DNA of 64,000 nucleotides, from the NCBI GenBank assembly GCA_017940415.1, contig JAGAYR010000022.1:1-64000 (forward strand), in the 5' to 3' direction. The position numbers were made by a program, and so were the translations under genes. Under the pieces are notes generated by a model that did no database searches, was not told the DNA's origin, and saw nothing but the letters and a program-made list of their open reading frames with translations. This stretch comes from Lachnospiraceae bacterium. Lineage in GTDB: Bacteria > Bacillota > Clostridia > Lachnospirales > Lachnospiraceae. Below are positions 60,735 through 64,000 of the stretch, piece by piece (positions within the stretch are counted from its first letter, which is position 1; every line of letters begins with the position of its first letter).

Positions 60735-61582
60735 TATTTATCACCTCCGAGAATGAGGACTATGATATCGTCGATATGGGCATTTTCAACTACAATCTTG
60801 GGATAGTTTTCGGCATAAAACTGCTTTTCCGAAGTAAGACAGGTTACACTGAAGTTGTCTTTTCTGGTTCCGACGATATACTTCTTATCAAGGGTTTCGT
60901 ACTCTTCTTTGCTTACCTTCACGATTCCGTATTTTCCGAGAAGTGCATCCGTATCCTCATGAAGGATGATCCTGCCGTCATTTATCATGTAGATATCGTC
61001 ACAAAGCCCTTCAAGGTCAGTGGAAATATGGGAACTGATTATGACGGATCTGTTAGGGTCTTCCTCGAGATATGCTCTTATAAGATCCAGAACATCATTT
61101 CTCGCAATAACATCAAGTCCGGCTGTAGGCTCATCCAGAATAAGAAGCTTAGCGCTGTGACTCATGGCTATGAGTACCCTCAGCTTCGCAACCATACCTG
61201 TTGAAAAATCCTTGATCTGCTTATCAAAGGGAAGCTCCTGATCCTTGCACTTTTTCCTGAAGTCATCCTCATTAAAATCATCATAGAAACCTTTGAGGAT
61301 CTGGATAATGTCGCTTATCGTAAAGACCTTGCTGAAGCAGGATGATGAAAGTGCGACACCGATCTGCTTCTTATCCTCTGCGGAAAACTCCATTGGCTTT
61401 TTTCCCAGAACTTCTATCTCACCCGATGCAGGCCTGATAAGTCCGAGGATTGCCTTCAGTGTCGTTGTTTTACCGGCACCGTTTCTTCCGATGAGTCCCG
61501 TAACTCTTCCTTCGGGGATTTCCATAGTTATATCAAGTTTAAAACCTTTGTATTCTTTTCTAAGATCAGTTAATCTAACCAT
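60734..61582 (-). CDS. ABC transporter ATP-binding protein
   Basis: A 282-residue ATPase. Walker A GRNGAGKTT near 33; the signature is changed from LSGGQ to FSTGMVAK near 135; Walker B LLILDEPTAGLD near 155; the H-loop His is in ISSHIS near 187. A C-terminal extension of about 70 residues is common in the BcrA-like exporters. It lies 21 bases after the GntR regulator and is coupled to the permease. Confidence 0.93.
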   Translation of the reverse strand: MVRLTDLRKEYKGFKLDITMEIPEGRVTGLIGRNGAGKTTTLKAILGLIRPASGEIEVLGKKPMEFSAEDKKQIGVALSSSCFSKVFTISDIIQILKGFYDDFNEDDFRKKCKDQELPFDKQIKDFSTGMVAKLRVLIAMSHSAKLLILDEPTAGLDVIARNDVLDLIRAYLEEDPNRSVIISSHISTDLEGLCDDIYMINDGRIILHEDTDALLGKYGIVKVSKEEYETLDKKYIVGTRKDNFSVTCLTSEKQFYAENYPKIVVENAHIDDIIVLILGGDK

Positions 61583-61603
61583 CTCTTTACCTTTCGTATC
61601 CGG

Positions 61604-61978
61604 TTAAGCATCCTCCAGCAGAATCTCGATGATCTCGCGGATCTCATCATCCTTAAGGCCTGCGGAGCGTGCTTTTGACACAGCTGAGGAAAATTCTTCC
61701 TCAACCAGCTTTCTTCTGGCTTCAAGTGCCAGAGGTATATCAGGGGCCGCAACGTAACTTCCTTTTCCGTGTACTGTTACGGTGAAGCCGTCTTCTTCCA
61801 GTTTGTCATAGGCTTTCTTAACAGTCAGTGCACTGATCTTAAGTTCGCCTGCCAGGTTTCGTACCGAAGGGAGGGCGTCCCCTTCCTTAAGTCCTCCGCC
61901 TATGATCTCCTGCTTGATCTGATCCATGAGCTGCTCGTAAACAGGGATCATTGAAGTGTTGTTAATGATGATCTTCAT
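61604..61978 (-). CDS. GntR-family regulator, YtrA type
   Basis: A 124-residue repressor: winged helix with the GntR signature (QEIIGGGLKEGDALPSVR then LKISALTVKKAYDKLEEDG) and only a short C-terminal helix for dimerisation, as in the YtrA subfamily. It is the first gene of the GntR-ATPase-permease unit and probably represses it. The short inverted tract with ACAGTTATAAACTG-like sequence just upstream (about 61998-62037) could be the operator. Confidence 0.92.
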   Translation of the reverse strand: MKIIINNTSMIPVYEQLMDQIKQEIIGGGLKEGDALPSVRNLAGELKISALTVKKAYDKLEEDGFTVTVHGKGSYVAAPDIPLALEARRKLVEEEFSSAVSKARSAGLKDDEIREIIEILLEDA

Positions 61979-61994
61979 TATGTATCTCCTTCAC

Positions 61995-62040
61995 TGTAAA
62001 CAGTGTATAACAGTTTATAACTGTTGTCAACTGTTATACG
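61995..62040. promoter_or_regulatory. possible YtrA-type operator upstream of gntR
   Basis: The plus strand reads AACAGTGTATAACAG then TTTATAACTG then TTGTCAACTGTTATACGG. CAGTGTATAACAG, CAGTTTATAACTG and the last CTGTTATAC give three overlapping inverted or direct copies of a TATAACWG unit. This fits the repeated, palindromic sites of GntR/YtrA repressors and lies at the expected promoter position. Confidence 0.55.
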
Positions 62041-62068
62041 GTGTTTATTTTGAAAACATTTATAAGTG

Positions 62069-62139
62069 GGTGAAACAGGGGACGGTTCTGTCGTTCCGCA
62101 AAATTTATGCGGAACGACAGAACCGTCCCCTGTTTCACC
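62069..62139. repeat. perfect palindrome with 32-bp arms, GGGGACGG type
   Basis: Arms 62069-62100 and 62108-62139 are exact reverse complements of 32 bases with the loop AAATTTA. The core GGGGACGGTTCTGTCGTTCC is the same 20-mer that forms the outer arms of element A at 21523 and 21807. It is a REP-like sequence by its look. It lies between gntR and the TetR gene, with no other feature. Confidence 0.92.
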
Positions 62140-62162
62140 ACCGTTATCATGTGTTGAAATAT

Positions 62163-62753
62163 TTAAGGTTTTATTCCCAGCTGGTCAAGGAGCAGCTCTC
62201 CCATTCTGTACATCATCTTATAGGCTTTTTCCTTGGACAGTTTATTATGGTCGGTCATCATCATAAGTGCGAGACCGTGGGTATATATAACAGTATCTCT
62301 TACGGCTTCACCCAAAAGTTTGGGTGAGACATCGTATTCTTTTGACAGAAGCTGGAACGCATGCTTGTCAAACTGGAATTCAAAAAGACTCTTGCCCTCA
62401 TACGGATCTTCTCCGATGGTCTCCATGGGATCGTCCACACATATGAATTTAAATACGTGAGGGTGATCGCATGCTCCGGACAGATAGATCTTACCGGATA
62501 TAAAGAAAGCATCTATGGCGTTCTTCCCTTTCATCGCTTCTTCCATGGGCCCGAAGAGCTGTTTTCCCGCATACATCATCAGCTCTTTTTTCAGATCCGT
62601 CATGCTGCCGAATTGCCAGGAAACAGGCTGAGTCGAACAGCCCAGTGAAGCGGCTATGGACTTAATGCCCACAGCACCCAACCCCGATTCGTCCAGAAGC
62701 TTATAAGCGGCTTCCAGTATCATCTCTTTTGTGACTTGCGTTTTTCTGCCCAT
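62163..62753 (-). CDS. TetR-family regulator
   Basis: A 196-residue repressor. The N-terminal HTH shows RKTQVTKEMILEAAYKLLDESG, IKSIAASLGCSTQPVSWQFG and TDLKKELMMYA, as in TetR proteins; the C-terminal part is a ligand-binding helical domain with several Met and Cys. The ATG at 62753 follows AAGGA by seven bases; a longer frame overlaps the flavoprotein gene. It is the third gene of the unit and may bind the palindromes at 63952-63975. Confidence 0.9.
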   Translation of the reverse strand: MGRKTQVTKEMILEAAYKLLDESGLGAVGIKSIAASLGCSTQPVSWQFGSMTDLKKELMMYAGKQLFGPMEEAMKGKNAIDAFFISGKIYLSGACDHPHVFKFICVDDPMETIGEDPYEGKSLFEFQFDKHAFQLLSKEYDVSPKLLGEAVRDTVIYTHGLALMMMTDHNKLSKEKAYKMMYRMGELLLDQLGIKP

Positions 62754-62763
62754 GCATTTGTCC

Positions 62764-63414
62764 TTATGAATAAGGTTTGTAATCAAGCGGTCTTGTACAT
62801 CCGAGACTTTCTCCGTCTCTTATGAAGTTTTTTCTGACCGCGGTCTTGAAAAAGAAACCGACAAGAACTCTTACGGGTGCAGGGAATATTTCGGGACCTG
62901 TAAACGCCTTGCACTTATCGGAATTAAAATTCCCGCAAGCAGCAAATTCTCTTCCCATATCTGCATAAGGGCTTGTAGCCTTCGCCCTGTTCTCATCATT
63001 CAAGAATCTTATCTCAAAATTGCCGCCTTTGACAAGCGTACCGCCATATTCGCACCCAAGATTCTTTGCAAGTCTTTCAAGATAAGCTTCTCCGCATCTG
63101 AGCTGAACGCCCTCTGCAAATCCGCTCTGAAGTATGAAAGACATCTTCGCATTTCCTGTTTTTGGAGTAAGTGTTTCAAGAAACTCCATAAGCAGTCCCG
63201 GAATGCATTCAACGTAAAGAGGAATCGCTATGAGAATATTATCGCTTTCATCATAGGCTTTTCTTATAGCATCCCATGAAGCTTTGTCCGATATCTCGTA
63301 CCTGTCACAGGTATTACCGCCTTCACACATACCTTTTGTGAATTCATCAAGGATCTTATCCGTATTACTGAATTTCTTTATTCTGGGGCTTCCGTTGATT
63401 ATCAGCACATGCAT
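62764..63414 (-). CDS. flavodoxin-like NAD(P)H-dependent FMN oxidoreductase
   Basis: A 216-residue flavoprotein of the FMN-reductase/flavodoxin fold: phosphate loop INGSPRIKKFSNTDK, then the strand ILIAIPLYVECIPGLLMEFLE that contacts the flavin. A C-terminal segment with several Cys (CRYEI, FAACGNFNSDKCKAF) has no clear cluster motif. It overlaps the previous gene by 13 bases. Confidence 0.87.
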   Translation of the reverse strand: MHVLIINGSPRIKKFSNTDKILDEFTKGMCEGGNTCDRYEISDKASWDAIRKAYDESDNILIAIPLYVECIPGLLMEFLETLTPKTGNAKMSFILQSGFAEGVQLRCGEAYLERLAKNLGCEYGGTLVKGGNFEIRFLNDENRAKATSPYADMGREFAACGNFNSDKCKAFTGPEIFPAPVRVLVGFFFKTAVRKNFIRDGESLGCTRPLDYKPYS

Positions 63415-63911
63415 GATACCGCCTCCTTTATCTTACTTTCATCGAATACTCCGAGAGACTTGCTTTCAAGATTGAGAGCCGCTCTCTCCACCCATCTTTC
63501 AAGATACTCTTTATCAGCTGCGTCTCCTCTGATGATGAGACCAACATCGGCATTCTTCCCGTATCTTGAAATATGACGCATCTGCCCTTTCACAAACTTG
63601 AGATTCATGGTCAGTATCGGAAGTATGCGGTCGAATACATTCTTTCCTTTATGATCGATAAAACCGAGTGCCGTATCGGATATTACCCAGTACTGATCCG
63701 CATGAATAAGCTTCTTCAAAATCATCTCGTAATCATCTTTGATGGCGCATTCACCGGGAGTTTTAAGCCAGCAATAATTACATCCGATGCAGTGGCTTAT
63801 CTTGAGTGAGCCGGCTTCCACGATATCAACATCAACATTTCCCGCTTCAGCCTGTTTACGTAATTCTTCGGTAACCGAAGTATCCGAAGTCGTATTGACT
63901 ATAAGGATCAT
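63402..63911 (-). CDS. iron-sulfur flavoprotein-like FMN reductase
   Basis: A 169-residue flavodoxin-fold protein. Residues 39-54 read HCIGCNYCWLKTPGEC: the Cys spacing matches the compact cluster motif of iron-sulfur flavoproteins in anaerobes, with CAIKDDYEMILKKLIHADQ after it. The phosphate loop at the N-terminus (IVNTTSDTS) is unusual in lacking GSPR. The ATG at 63911 is preceded by AGGAGG. It is the first gene of a flavoprotein-flavoprotein-TetR operon. Confidence 0.85.
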   Translation of the reverse strand: MILIVNTTSDTSVTEELRKQAEAGNVDVDIVEAGSLKISHCIGCNYCWLKTPGECAIKDDYEMILKKLIHADQYWVISDTALGFIDHKGKNVFDRILPILTMNLKFVKGQMRHISRYGKNADVGLIIRGDAADKEYLERWVERAALNLESKSLGVFDESKIKEAVSCMC

Positions 63912-63951
63912 GATATTCCTCCTACACTTAAACGAAAAAAATAATATAAAA

Positions 63952-64000
63952 ATGTTTATATAAACATGTTTATATTATATCGAATATATACTTGTGTCAA
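63952..64000 (-). promoter_or_regulatory. promoter with TetR-like operator for the flavoprotein operon
   Basis: On the minus strand TTGACA (64000-63995) is followed after 15 bases by TATAAT, or after 17 by TAATAT. Next come two overlapping perfect palindromes: ATATAAACATGTTTATAT (63958-63975) and ATGTTTATATAAACAT (63952-63967), which give a direct repeat of ATGTTTATAT at 14-base period. The operator covers the start of transcription, the usual place for a repressor of the TetR type. Confidence 0.75.

Noticed and set aside
1-64000. tRNA and rRNA genes
   Set aside because: No cloverleaf with GTTCGA-type T loop or conserved rRNA segment was found in intergenic regions.

Overview
The window looks like a chromosomal segment from a low-to-moderate GC anaerobic Firmicute, most likely a Lachnospiraceae (Butyrivibrio or Pseudobutyrivibrio-like). 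Grounds: Shine-Dalgarno-led genes in tight operons; pyruvate phosphate dikinase together with a PPi-type phosphofructokinase; a rubrerythrin; DUF5050 and DUF6320-type proteins; a CzrA-type ArsR regulator; no outer-membrane genes. Placement is inference from gene content, with no rRNA to test it. No tRNA, rRNA, CRISPR array, transposase or phage gene was seen.

Layout. 0-8 kb: a minus-strand signalling operon (HD-GYP protein, a very large propeller-containing hybrid histidine kinase, a double-receiver protein), then a rubrerythrin with two rubredoxin domains. 8-12 kb: pilin-like protein, AlaX-type editing protein, and a hybrid kinase split by a one-base frameshift. 12-18 kb: chemoreceptor plus sugar-binding lipoprotein, then ppdK. 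18-23.6 kb: PH-like membrane protein, PHP phosphoesterase, ABC-F ATPase, pfp. 23.6-31.5 kb: 8-oxoguanine glycosylase, lipase-like protein, an acyltransferase/DUF6320/esterase operon, tRNA-dihydrouridine synthase and Maf. 32-38 kb: pheA-ppx-ppk operon and a plus-strand DUF5050 protein. 38-43.5 kb: ArsR regulator, ApbE, a divergent NusG_II/Gx pair, and folate genes (folE, folP, folBK). 44-54.6 kb: lipid kinase, then a six-gene operon that makes a phosphonate (pepM, phnW, a PntC-like cytidylyltransferase, ppd), followed by a TagF-like glycerophosphotransferase and a fusion of a YidC-like domain with a sulfatase-type phosphotransferase; a PAP2 phosphatase is divergent to it. 54.6-60 kb: MoxR/DUF58/VWA (Bat-type) operon. 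60-64 kb: GntR-controlled ABC exporter, then a TetR-controlled pair of flavoproteins whose promoter and operator lie at the right edge.

Two things stand out. First, seven copies of a 200-300 bp element sit in the four largest intergenic gaps (21.5-22.1, 31.5-32.0, 38.1-38.5 and 43.7-44.25 kb). Each folds into a long outer stem, a conserved internal-loop/stem module and two inner hairpins, and many stem positions differ between copies while pairing is kept, as expected for a structured RNA. Six of the seven occur as three divergent pairs, and each pair joins two different subtypes. Some copies carry outer arms with a GGGGACGG-type sequence that also occurs alone as a perfect 32-bp-arm palindrome near 62.1 kb. 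Second, the phosphonate operon suggests that 2-aminoethylphosphonate is made, CMP-activated and placed on a surface polymer by an unusual YidC-sulfatase fusion protein whose YidC part lacks the conserved groove arginine.
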